Shown here: positions 1 to 5,511 of the stretch, one piece after another
How positions within the stretch are numbered: the first letter of the stretch is position 1
Layout of the letters: each line of letters starts with the position of its first letter
From: Methanobacteriota archaeon
GTDB taxonomy: Archaea > Thermoplasmatota > Poseidoniia > Poseidoniales > Poseidoniaceae
NCBI GenBank assembly: GCA_018623995.1
Contig: JAAZUV010000104.1
Location: forward strand, 1-5,511
Reading direction: 5' to 3'
Length of the DNA: 5,511 bases
The notes under the pieces: generated by a model
What the model was told of the DNA's origin: nothing
The model's input: only the letters and a program-made list of their open reading frames with translations
Database searches by the model: none
Made by a program: the position numbers and the translations under genes

Positions 1-923
1 AGGTAAAACAGGCCACTCACCATAATGAGCAATCCAATGAGTCGAGGCCATTTTTCCGAATTTTTGAACAATCTACGTGCAAGTATCGGGCCGATACCCG
101 TTCCTACACCTCGTGCAAAGAAGAAGATTCCAAAACCGAGAGCAGCCCCTACAAACTCAATATCGTTACCAGCAAGGACAAGGAACACACCTGCTAAACC
201 ACCTCCTGCGATGTTCCACGATGTTTTTGCAAAAATGATGCGAAACAAACGCGGGTCTGATTTAATCCTCTTTTGACCGATCCAGATATCTTTGAATGCT
301 GAAGTAATTATTGATCCAGAGGACGCTTTGTCAAAGGTCTGTGGTACTGTGAGAGGAATTAGGAGGATGGTGCCAATGAGAAACGTGACCGAGTCGATTA
401 CAAAGGCTACGTTGACGCCAAATTCGGATACAACCAATCCTCCAGCAAACGCACCCAAACAGAGTGCTGTCGACCATGTGGCACTGTCCAATGCATTGGC
501 CGTTGTCAAATCTTCACTGTGCACAATATTTGGAAGTGCTGCGCGTTCAGCAGTGACGTACAAACCATGCATAGCCATCATTCCACCAGAACAGAGGAAC
601 ATCCACCACATGTCTTCAGGTCCATCGACAGCGATGAAAACCAGTGCTAGAAACATCTGCAATATGTTGGTAATAATCATCAATTTTTTTCGATTTACCC
701 GATCTGCGAGTAGCCCAAAAAATGGTTGCATAAGGGCAAAACATCCCATTCGCACGGCCATCAGAATCCCAAGCAGCAGCTCGGAATCAGTGTACTTGAG
801 AATCAAGAGAAAGAGTGCTATGGTATTGAACCATTCCCCAAACATCGAGATGAATGCAGCAAGCCAGAATTGTCGATACGTTTTGTTCTCGCGAACAAGT
901 CGGACGTAGGCGTTATCCCCCAT
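1..923 (-). CDS. MFS permease, MFS_3 / EntS-like exporter family (partial, 3' end beyond window)
   Basis: This is an integral membrane transporter of the major facilitator superfamily, of which 307 residues (starting MGDNAYVRLV) are visible before the window edge cuts it. About nine hydrophobic segments can be read, at roughly residues 18-42, 48-70, 81-99, 105-124, 146-166, 172-193, 226-250, 255-282 and from 294. The signature loop between helices 2 and 3 reads GLLADRVNRKK (70-80), which is MFS motif A. After helix 4 comes ERAALPNIVHSEDLTTANAL (126-145), close to the pattern of the MFS_3/enterobactin-exporter-like group. A full member has about 400 residues, so roughly a quarter is missing. 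ATG 923 is the first possible start because an in-frame TGA lies at 932-930. No good Shine-Dalgarno is visible. It begins 10 bp after the oxidoreductase stop, so co-transcription is likely. The substrate cannot be told from sequence: export of a small molecule is usual for this group, and a link to the upstream redox enzyme is inference. Confidence 0.9.
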   Translation of the reverse strand, partial: MGDNAYVRLVRENKTYRQFWLAAFISMFGEWFNTIALFLLILKYTDSELLLGILMAVRMGCFALMQPFFGLLADRVNRKKLMIITNILQMFLALVFIAVDGPEDMWWMFLCSGGMMAMHGLYVTAERAALPNIVHSEDLTTANALDSATWSTALCLGAFAGGLVVSEFGVNVAFVIDSVTFLIGTILLIPLTVPQTFDKASSGSIITSAFKDIWIGQKRIKSDPRLFRIIFAKTSWNIAGGGLAGVFLVLAGNDIEFVGAALGFGIFFFARGVGTGIGPILARRLFKNSEKWPRLIGLLIMVSGLFY

Positions 924-933
924 ACCGACTCAC

Positions 934-3219
934 TTATTCCTCTTCAGACGAATCGACTGGGTTGGAAAGAGAGACTTCAATCCACTTTGACGTCGGTGTG
1001 TTGGAAATGTTGGCTGTTGATTCAAGCGGTACGAGTTCGTTGGCTTCAGGGAAATATGCTGCTAAATTTCGACGAGGTATCTCGTACGGCACGACAATCC
1101 ACTGTTTTGAATGTCTTTTTCTTCCTTGGAAATGACTGGTTATGTCTACAACGTCTCTGGTTTTTACTCCATATTCGCTCATATCAAGTGCGTTCATGAA
1201 AAGAACTCGGCGATTTCCATGAATGCCTCTGTACCTGTCATGCAGTCCGTAGATTGTTGTGTTGTATTGATCGTGGCTGCGAATCGTCATTAACACAAAA
1301 CGGTCTTCTGGCAATGTTACATCTGGCAAGGAATGTACCGTGAACGAAGCTTTGCTCGTTGGTGTCGAGAATTCACAAGAATCTCTGGGTGGATTTGGTA
1401 ACAGAAAGCCTGATGGCTCGCGAACTCGTTCGTTGTAATGTTCAAATCCATTCAAAGCCTTGGACATAATATCCCGAATTGCATCGTAATTATCTGTGCA
1501 AGATGTCCAATCCAGTACATCTGGACAAAGTAATTGTCCGAGTTGTGCGACAAGCGCAGGTTCACTCATCAATCCAGTGGAGACTGGTTTGAGATTTCCC
1601 TTCGAGCGATGTACGACACCCATCGAGTTTTCAACGGTGACAAATTGCTCACCTGATGATTGGATGTCCAGTTCTGTACGGCCAAGTACAGGTAAAATCA
1701 ACGCTGTTTCTCCTGTAACCAGATGGCTACGATTCAATTTCGTTGAGATCTGGACTGTCAAACCTACGTTTTGAATGGCCTTTGCAGTTCTTGACGTATC
1801 TGGCGTTGCGGATAAGAAATTACCACCCATACACATGAAAACGTCTACATTACCATCTTCCATTGCGTGAATTGAATGTACAACATCATAACCATGATTT
1901 CGTGGCAACTCAAATTGCAATCCCTGTTCCAATTTGGCAAGGAATGATTCAGTCGGAGCTTCCCAAATACCAACTGTTCGATCGCCTTGTACATTCGAAT
2001 GTCCGCGGACTGGGCAGACGCCTGCACCCGGACGACCGATATGACCGCCCATGAGTAGAAGGTTAACGACCTCTTGAATGACTGCAACTCCATTTTTGTG
2101 TTGTGTCAAACCCATTGCCCAACAAGCAATGGTGGCTTTGGAATCAGCGCACATTTGTGCAATTTCGTGAATCATCTCACGTTCAATTCCAGAATCATTG
2201 ACTATTTGTCGCCAGTCTTGGGTGGATAGGCTCGATTCAAATTCATCAAATGCCTCTGTTTTGGAACCAATGAAATCTCGATCAATTGCATCCAAAGCAA
2301 GCAGTTGCTTCATGACACCTTTCAGGAGTGCAGCATCGCCACCAATGCGCACAGGGACATGAAGGTCAGCTAATTGTGTTGATTTAACGTCACCCGTCAT
2401 GTAATCTTGTGGGTGTTTAAATCGCTTCAAACCCGTTTCTGGTAATGGATTAATGCTGATGATTTTCGCACCCCTTTTCTTTGCATCGCGTAATGCAGTC
2501 AACATTCTCGGATGATTCGTCCCTGGGTTTTGACCGATGACAAGAATCAGATCAGACTGATTAAAATCTTCGAGATGGACAGTACCCTTTCCTATACCTA
2601 TGGTTTGTGTCAAAGCCTTTCCACTTGATTCGTGACACATATTCGAGCAATCAGGCAAGTTGTTTGTTCCTAACGCTCGTACCAATGCTTGGTATAGGAA
2701 TGCAGCCTCATTCGATGTTCTGCCAGAGGTGTAGTAAACACCACGTTCTGGAGAGTCCATGGACTGAATTGAAGAGGCTATGCGTTGGAAGGCATCGTCC
2801 CATTCGATTGGAGTATAATGAGAGGCATCTGCCTCTAATACCATGGGTTGAGCTATTCGGCCTTGACTGTTCAACCAATAATCGGATTTTTTCAAGAGGT
2901 CAGCAACGGAATATTTCTTGAAAAAGGAGGCATTGACCTTCGCTTTCATTGCTTCATCCGCCACTGCTTTGGCACCGTTTTCGCAAAATTCGAACGATGT
3001 TCGATGATCTGGATCTGGCCAAGCACAACCAGGACAGTCGAAACCATCTTTTTGATTCACCATGAGAAGTGATCGCACGGTCTTTGTTACACCCATTTTT
3101 CGAATTCCATGATTCATCGAAGAGATTGCGGCTGGAACACCAGCAGCCGTGGATTTGACTTTTGATAGCCTCAACCGATTGGAATCGAGAGGCGTCCTAC
3201 CATCCACGGTCTTCTTCAT
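934..3219 (-). CDS. FdhF/YdeP-family molybdopterin oxidoreductase (formate dehydrogenase alpha-like)
   Basis: This 761-residue protein belongs to the Mo/W-bisPGD oxidoreductase superfamily, YdeP branch, and has the branch's usual length (E. coli YdeP is about 760). The N-terminal DCPGCAWPDP (61-70) and FEFCENGAKA (76-85) give Cys62, Cys65 and Cys79, probable Fe-S ligands. The catalytic region NNLPDCSNMCHESSG (186-200) puts Cys195 where formate dehydrogenases carry the metal-ligating Cys/Sec, followed by His196. Cofactor-domain motifs follow: GQNPGTNHPRML (229-240), GRPGAGVCPVRGHSNVQGDR (395-414), MGGNFLSATPD (464-474) and TKLNRSHL (493-500). The C-terminal cofactor-binding domain has RSHDQYNTTIYGLHDRYRG (647-665). 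No Tat signal is seen, so it is probably cytoplasmic. Oxidation of formate or a related small substrate is plausible because some YdeP relatives, such as methylobacterial Fdh4A, act on formate, but the reaction is not proven here. The upstream fdhD supports a sulfurated Mo/W centre. ATG 3219 is the earliest start because an in-frame TGA lies 12 nt upstream. No Shine-Dalgarno is visible, and the N-terminus aligns well with relatives. Confidence 0.93.
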   Translation of the reverse strand: MKKTVDGRTPLDSNRLRLSKVKSTAAGVPAAISSMNHGIRKMGVTKTVRSLLMVNQKDGFDCPGCAWPDPDHRTSFEFCENGAKAVADEAMKAKVNASFFKKYSVADLLKKSDYWLNSQGRIAQPMVLEADASHYTPIEWDDAFQRIASSIQSMDSPERGVYYTSGRTSNEAAFLYQALVRALGTNNLPDCSNMCHESSGKALTQTIGIGKGTVHLEDFNQSDLILVIGQNPGTNHPRMLTALRDAKKRGAKIISINPLPETGLKRFKHPQDYMTGDVKSTQLADLHVPVRIGGDAALLKGVMKQLLALDAIDRDFIGSKTEAFDEFESSLSTQDWRQIVNDSGIEREMIHEIAQMCADSKATIACWAMGLTQHKNGVAVIQEVVNLLLMGGHIGRPGAGVCPVRGHSNVQGDRTVGIWEAPTESFLAKLEQGLQFELPRNHGYDVVHSIHAMEDGNVDVFMCMGGNFLSATPDTSRTAKAIQNVGLTVQISTKLNRSHLVTGETALILPVLGRTELDIQSSGEQFVTVENSMGVVHRSKGNLKPVSTGLMSEPALVAQLGQLLCPDVLDWTSCTDNYDAIRDIMSKALNGFEHYNERVREPSGFLLPNPPRDSCEFSTPTSKASFTVHSLPDVTLPEDRFVLMTIRSHDQYNTTIYGLHDRYRGIHGNRRVLFMNALDMSEYGVKTRDVVDITSHFQGRKRHSKQWIVVPYEIPRRNLAAYFPEANELVPLESTANISNTPTSKWIEVSLSNPVDSSEEE

Positions 3220-3245
3220 GGTTCGTGGAAATCAATGGGCTTCAT
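3216..3245 (-). other. Possible 9-codon leader ORF overlapping the oxidoreductase start (ATGA)
   Basis: In the 48-bp gap after fdhD, an ATG at 3245 opens a nine-residue frame (MKPIDFHEP). Its TGA stop (3218-3216) overlaps the oxidoreductase ATG (3219-3217) as ATGA. This is the classic geometry of stop-start translational coupling, and the oxidoreductase itself has no recognisable Shine-Dalgarno. The same frame is open further upstream into the end of fdhD, so the ATG may be incidental. Chance is a serious alternative because the ORF is so short. Confidence 0.15.
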
Positions 3246-3267
3246 CAATGCTTGGAGGTTTACAGCA

Positions 3268-3282
3268 CTAATATCCAACTTT
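3268..3282 (-). promoter_or_regulatory. Weak TATA/BRE-like element at the fdhD 3' end (possible internal promoter)
   Basis: On the minus strand the fdhD stop region reads GGAAAGTTGGATATTAG: a purine-rich BRE-like GGAAAG followed by the TATA-like GATATTAG (3275-3268). An archaeal start about 26 nt downstream of the TATA centre would fall near 3246, next to the ATG of the nine-codon ORF at 3245. The sequence is also constrained by the fdhD coding frame and departs from a strong archaeal TATA box, so this is only a candidate. Confidence 0.15.
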
Positions 3283-4047
3283 CCAAGCACCCCGCTCAGT
3301 AACGAAACCGTACAATGTCAGGTTATGTTCACGTGCCAAATTTACCGCAGCAGATGAGAATGCTCCAAAAGATGCGATAGCTGGAATACCAACACGTACA
3401 CATTTTGCTACGATGTCCCAGCCACATCTTCCCGACAAAAGGAGCATAGAATTCTCAAAGACTGTTGATTCAGAAAAGATGGCCTTTCCGATGGTCTTGT
3501 CCACGGCATTGTGACGGCCAATGTCTTCTGATACATGATCTATTGATCCATCAACCGAGAAGAGTGCTGTACCATGACAGCCACCGCTTTGACGGAAGAG
3601 CGACATTGATTCTGTCAGTAATTCCAATGCGTTTGTTAGCAGTGGCAAACCAATGTCTGAAAATCTTGAATCATGTTGGATTGGTTCCATACGGGCAACG
3701 GTCAAGTTTGGATGATTGCAAGCTCCACAAGAACTTGTGACGATCTGTTGTCGTGGTTCGATAGTTACACAGCCATCATAGAGAACTTGAACATCAGAAC
3801 TGTCTTGAACATGTAGACAGTCAACCGATGGTTTTTGATCGATGTAACCTTCTGCGTAAAGATGTCCTGCATGGAGTTCAATGAGATCAGTTGGAGTTGC
3901 TAGCAATGTGGAATACACTTCATAATGACCCAGTTTGTTCAATGCATGTAATTCAACTGCAACTTCCTTTACAATTGTTTCTTTTTGGATCAAGGCCCCA
4001 TCTTCAGATAAACGCATTAGTGGTAGTTCCGTATATGCATCAGTCAT
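3268..4047 (-). CDS. fdhD: FdhD, sulfurtransferase for formate dehydrogenase cofactor maturation
   Basis: FdhD passes sulfur from a cysteine desulfurase to the Mo/W-bisPGD cofactor of formate-dehydrogenase-like enzymes in the cytoplasm. The 259-residue protein has the family's expected length and motifs: TSSCGACNHP (105-113) with the CxxC pair Cys107/Cys110, the sulfur-carrying site; QSGGCHGTALF (153-163); EDIGRHNAVDKTIG (174-187), a hallmark of the family; SGRCGWDIVAK (205-215); and the VGIPAIASFGAFSSAAVNLA segment (219-238). The C-terminus LYGFVTERGAWKVGY looks complete. ATG 4047 is supported by a good Shine-Dalgarno, GAGGTG at 4060-4055, with a 7-nt spacer. The first 8 bases overlap the tsr3 end (ATGACTGA), which suggests translational coupling. 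The next gene downstream is the probable client enzyme. Cys157, Cys208 and Cys216 occur in addition to the CxxC pair, within otherwise conserved segments. Confidence 0.95.
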   Translation of the reverse strand: MTDAYTELPLMRLSEDGALIQKETIVKEVAVELHALNKLGHYEVYSTLLATPTDLIELHAGHLYAEGYIDQKPSVDCLHVQDSSDVQVLYDGCVTIEPRQQIVTSSCGACNHPNLTVARMEPIQHDSRFSDIGLPLLTNALELLTESMSLFRQSGGCHGTALFSVDGSIDHVSEDIGRHNAVDKTIGKAIFSESTVFENSMLLLSGRCGWDIVAKCVRVGIPAIASFGAFSSAAVNLAREHNLTLYGFVTERGAWKVGY

Positions 4048-4582
4048 CCTGCTCCACCTCTATATCAAAAAACTCAAACTGCAGTGAGACGAGTTCAGCA
4101 GAACTTTTCGCCTCAGCATATGCTTCGAGAGGCTCCTTATTGAGTTCGAGAAAACGTTGACCCCACCTAAATTTACTCAACAATTCTTTGCATTGGTCCA
4201 CTCGCCCCAACAAATACAGGGATGCTGCAAGGGCTTCAACGGTTGACAGTTTACCTGGCTTTCCCCAATTCACTGGATTTGCAGCTAAGAGTAAAGGCAG
4301 CATGCGTGGTTGCAGTCGAGTACGTCGCATGACGTGATCAACGGATTCTTCAATTTGTGCCCAGGAGCAATCCAGTCCAACCAATGCACCATGTGAGTCA
4401 AAAATTTCACGATCCTCAGGACCTAGGACTTTACCGCAAAGTGGTTCTAAGATGATTCCTTTTTTTGGAAGACGCCTGAAATCCTTATGCAATCGCAGCA
4501 ATTCATCCTTTGATGCGCGTACGGCTGTGTTCTTTTTGGGGTCGTCTTGTGCAAGCCAAATTGCATGAACAGGAATGTCCAT
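4040..4582 (-). CDS. tsr3: Tsr3, 16S/18S rRNA aminocarboxypropyltransferase (DUF367 family)
   Basis: Tsr3 transfers the 3-amino-3-carboxypropyl group from S-adenosylmethionine to a hypermodified uridine/pseudouridine in helix 31 of small-subunit rRNA, at the ribosomal P-site region. The 180-residue protein carries the whole family pattern: AQDDPKKNTA (11-20) in the N-terminal domain, PLCGKVLGPEDREI (47-60), LDCSW (70-74), LPLLLAANPVNWGKPGKL (95-112), STVEALAASLYLLG (113-126) and FRWGQRFLELNKEPLEAYAE (138-157). Its short C-terminus is usual for archaeal forms, which lack the long acidic tail of eukaryotic Tsr3. I chose ATG 4582 over the longer TTG 4615. The ATG gives the normal N-terminus (MDIPVHAIWL), lies 4 bp after the mbf1 stop and has GGTGA at 4591-4587 four nt upstream, whereas the extension would overlap mbf1 and has no family counterpart. 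The 3' end overlaps fdhD by 8 bp. Confidence 0.95.
   Translation of the reverse strand: MDIPVHAIWLAQDDPKKNTAVRASKDELLRLHKDFRRLPKKGIILEPLCGKVLGPEDREIFDSHGALVGLDCSWAQIEESVDHVMRRTRLQPRMLPLLLAANPVNWGKPGKLSTVEALAASLYLLGRVDQCKELLSKFRWGQRFLELNKEPLEAYAEAKSSAELVSLQFEFFDIEVEQDD
4055..4060 (-). promoter_or_regulatory. Ribosome binding site for fdhD
   Basis: GAGGTG on the minus strand matches the core complementary to the archaeal 16S rRNA 3' end and lies 7 nt before ATG 4047. It is inside the last codons of tsr3 and fixes the fdhD start within the gene overlap. It is the clearest Shine-Dalgarno in the window. Confidence 0.6.
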
Positions 4583-4586
4583 ACAC

Positions 4587-5078
4587 TCACCGTAAGTCTT
4601 TGAGATAATCTCCAATCGTCATCCCACGACTGTTCGAGGGTTGACCAATCATCGATTGGTGATCACTGCTTGCTTCAACCATCAGTTCAATGCCAAGTAT
4701 CATCTCAAACTTTTTGATGACAGAATCAGCAGGAGGTTTTCCCGATTCTGCAGATTTAATCACATTGACAGTTTCGGCCATCCGTTGACCCAACTGGGCT
4801 TGTGTCCAACCTTTATTTTCACGAGCTGTCAGAATTATTTTGGCAAAATTGTCCGCTAATTCTTTCTCCTGCTTGCTCATGATGTTGTTCTTATTGAAAC
4901 GCCGTTGGTTCTGTTTTCCAGCGGGCCTTCGCCGTGCTTGGGCCAAGCCAGGTGCTTCTTGTTTTGGCTCGAGGTTCATTTGCCCTATACACTTCTGGCA
5001 AATCGCCAACATCGCTTTGTTGACGCGATGTTCCCGAGTTGAGACTTTCGTCGCACCACACAATTCGCAATCACCCAT
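4587..5078 (-). CDS. mbf1: Archaeal MBF1 (multiprotein bridging factor 1 homologue), zinc ribbon plus HTH
   Basis: This 163-residue protein is the archaeal counterpart of the eukaryotic coactivator and ribosome-associated factor MBF1. An N-terminal zinc ribbon is shown by Cys4, Cys7 (CELC), Cys27 and Cys30 (CQKC). A basic, probably disordered linker follows (about 38-66, with ARRRP and NQRRFNKNN). Then comes a Cro/C1-type helix-turn-helix (about 73-134) with the recognisable run GWTQAQLGQRMAETVNVIKS (90-109), ESGKPPADSVIKKFE and ILGIELMVE. The end, MTIGDYLKDLR (153-163), resembles the conserved archaeal MBF1 tail. In archaea the protein is thought to act in translation and stress adaptation rather than as a TBP bridge, but its exact job is unsettled. 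It is the first gene of the minus-strand unit, and its stop lies 4 bp from tsr3. ATG 5078 places the first CxxC at residue 4. Another ATG at 5089 is out of frame. No strong Shine-Dalgarno is visible. Confidence 0.93.
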   Translation of the reverse strand: MGDCELCGATKVSTREHRVNKAMLAICQKCIGQMNLEPKQEAPGLAQARRRPAGKQNQRRFNKNNIMSKQEKELADNFAKIILTARENKGWTQAQLGQRMAETVNVIKSAESGKPPADSVIKKFEMILGIELMVEASSDHQSMIGQPSNSRGMTIGDYLKDLR

Positions 5079-5186
5079 TGTATCCCCATGAATGGCTTAC
5101 ATCGACAATTGATGAACCCTTCGCTGTTGTCTCAGAAAACAAACGATGAGTTGATACACTGCTGACTCAAGGGAGACTTGATTGCG
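5079..5186. promoter_or_regulatory. Divergent intergenic region between mbf1 and pan
   Basis: This 108-bp gap separates two genes that point away from each other, so it must hold the promoter for pan and very probably the promoter for the mbf1-led unit. No strong archaeal TATA box is present. The best plus-strand candidate is TTGATACA at 5151-5158, preceded by A-rich sequence (AAAACAAAC) that could serve as a BRE-like element. It would start transcription near 5180, just before the pan ATG. Read on the other strand, the same site (TGTATCAA) could drive mbf1 with a leader of about 50 nt. The placement is inference. Confidence 0.4.
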
Positions 5187-5511
5187 ATGGGCACGGATGT
5201 GGACCGAAATTCAGACTCTGTGAACAATCATAGAGACGATGACTTCCAGAAACTCGAATCAGAGTATCGACGTTTGCAAGAGAAAACCCAAGAATTGATC
5301 AGTGAAAGGACTCACATCGAATCTGAACTTCGCAACGTCAAAAAACAAGCAGGTCGGCTCGAAGAAGAAGTACGTCACTTGCGTGCACCTCCACTGATTG
5401 TAGGAACGTTACAAGATGTCCTGGATCCTGAAAGAGCCATTGTTCGTTCTTCAAATGGTACAGTGTTCCAAGTTTCCCTTAACCAGCGGATTGAACCTGA
5501 CCTCCTCAAGC
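5187..5511 (+). CDS. pan: Proteasome-activating nucleotidase (PAN/Rpt-like AAA ATPase), N-terminal part
   Basis: PAN forms a hexameric ring that unfolds substrates and feeds them into the archaeal 20S proteasome. Only the first 108 residues are in the window, from MGTDVDRNSD to the edge. A polar N-terminus is followed by a charged, heptad-like coiled coil (about 18-66, ending LEEEVRHLR). Next comes the hinge APPLIVGTLQDVL (67-79), whose prolines match the conserved coiled-coil/OB junction of PAN and the Rpt subunits, and then the start of the OB domain (RAIVRSSNGTVFQVSLNQRI, 83-102). The AAA domain, with its Walker motifs and the HbYX tail, would lie beyond the window. ATG 5187 is chosen because it gives a family-like N-terminus. 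GGGAG at 5171-5175 lies 11 nt upstream, and the in-frame TTG at 5178 is less likely. A CDC48-like or other AAA protein is less probable given the coiled coil plus PP-OB order. Confidence 0.88.
   Translation, partial: MGTDVDRNSDSVNNHRDDDFQKLESEYRRLQEKTQELISERTHIESELRNVKKQAGRLEEEVRHLRAPPLIVGTLQDVLDPERAIVRSSNGTVFQVSLNQRIEPDLLK

Noticed and set aside
25..276. 83-codon plus-strand open frame at the left edge
   Set aside because: Antisense to the permease's later helices. It is rich in Pro and Lys and has no domain, so it is a shadow frame.
292..909. 205-codon plus-strand open frame
   Set aside because: It lies exactly antisense to the MFS permease, whose translation shows clear membrane helices and motif A. 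The plus-strand product is low-complexity, Ser/Pro/Asn-rich and resembles no family.
924..933. Possible terminator between the oxidoreductase and the permease
   Set aside because: The gap is only 10 bp with no T-run or hairpin on the transcribed strand, so readthrough is expected.
726..1293. Three overlapping plus-strand frames across the oxidoreductase/permease junction
   Set aside because: All are opposite well-supported coding sequence, have no ribosome site and make no recognisable protein.
1845..2093. 82-codon minus-strand frame inside the oxidoreductase gene
   Set aside because: It is out of frame within a strongly conserved molybdopterin-binding region, and its product has no family features. 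Overprinting would need evidence that is not present.
3254..3259. Plus-strand GGAGGT, a perfect Shine-Dalgarno-like hexamer in the fdhD-oxidoreductase gap
   Set aside because: No plus-strand start codon follows at a usable distance. On the transcribed strand it reads ACCTCC and cannot act as a ribosome site. Chance is the simplest explanation.
4840..5091. 83-codon plus-strand frame opposite mbf1
   Set aside because: Antisense to the zinc ribbon and linker of MBF1. The cysteines and hydrophobic run derive from the opposite frame and no family is recognised.
5101..5115. Short imperfect palindrome around CAATTG in the mbf1-pan gap (possible operator)
   Set aside because: Only the central six bases plus a distant four-base arm match. 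This is too weak and too short to call an operator.

Overview
The window is almost entirely coding and has an archaeal, euryarchaeal character. Three genes are diagnostic: an Rpt/PAN-type proteasomal ATPase start (coiled coil, PP hinge, OB domain), an archaeal MBF1 (zinc ribbon plus Cro-type HTH), and a compact Tsr3 rRNA aminocarboxypropyltransferase. The G+C content looks moderate (mid-40s percent by eye). A Thermoplasmatota / Marine Group II-like origin is my best guess from overall flavour, but it is inference and no single residue proves it.

Layout. From 5078 down to 1, five genes run on the minus strand with little or no space between them: mbf1 (5078-4587), tsr3 (4582-4040), fdhD (4047-3268), a FdhF/YdeP-family molybdopterin oxidoreductase (3219-934) and an MFS permease (923 to the window edge, 3' end missing). 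Gaps are 4 bp, an 8-bp overlap, 48 bp and 10 bp, so one polycistronic unit is likely. On the plus strand, pan starts at 5187 and runs off the right edge. A 108-bp divergent intergenic region (5079-5186) separates it from mbf1.

How the genes may work together. FdhD is the sulfurtransferase-type maturation factor that formate-dehydrogenase-like Mo/W-bisPGD enzymes need, and it sits directly upstream of such an enzyme, so these two form a clear functional pair. The enzyme has a conserved DCSNMCHE segment carrying the likely metal-ligand cysteine and an N-terminal three-cysteine region typical of YdeP relatives. No electron-transfer subunit is visible. The permease follows 10 bp later and may move a substrate or product of the same pathway. 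The unusual point is that this redox/transport module lies downstream of information-processing genes (mbf1, tsr3) and opposite pan. No RNA gene, insertion sequence, CRISPR array or convincing terminator was seen.
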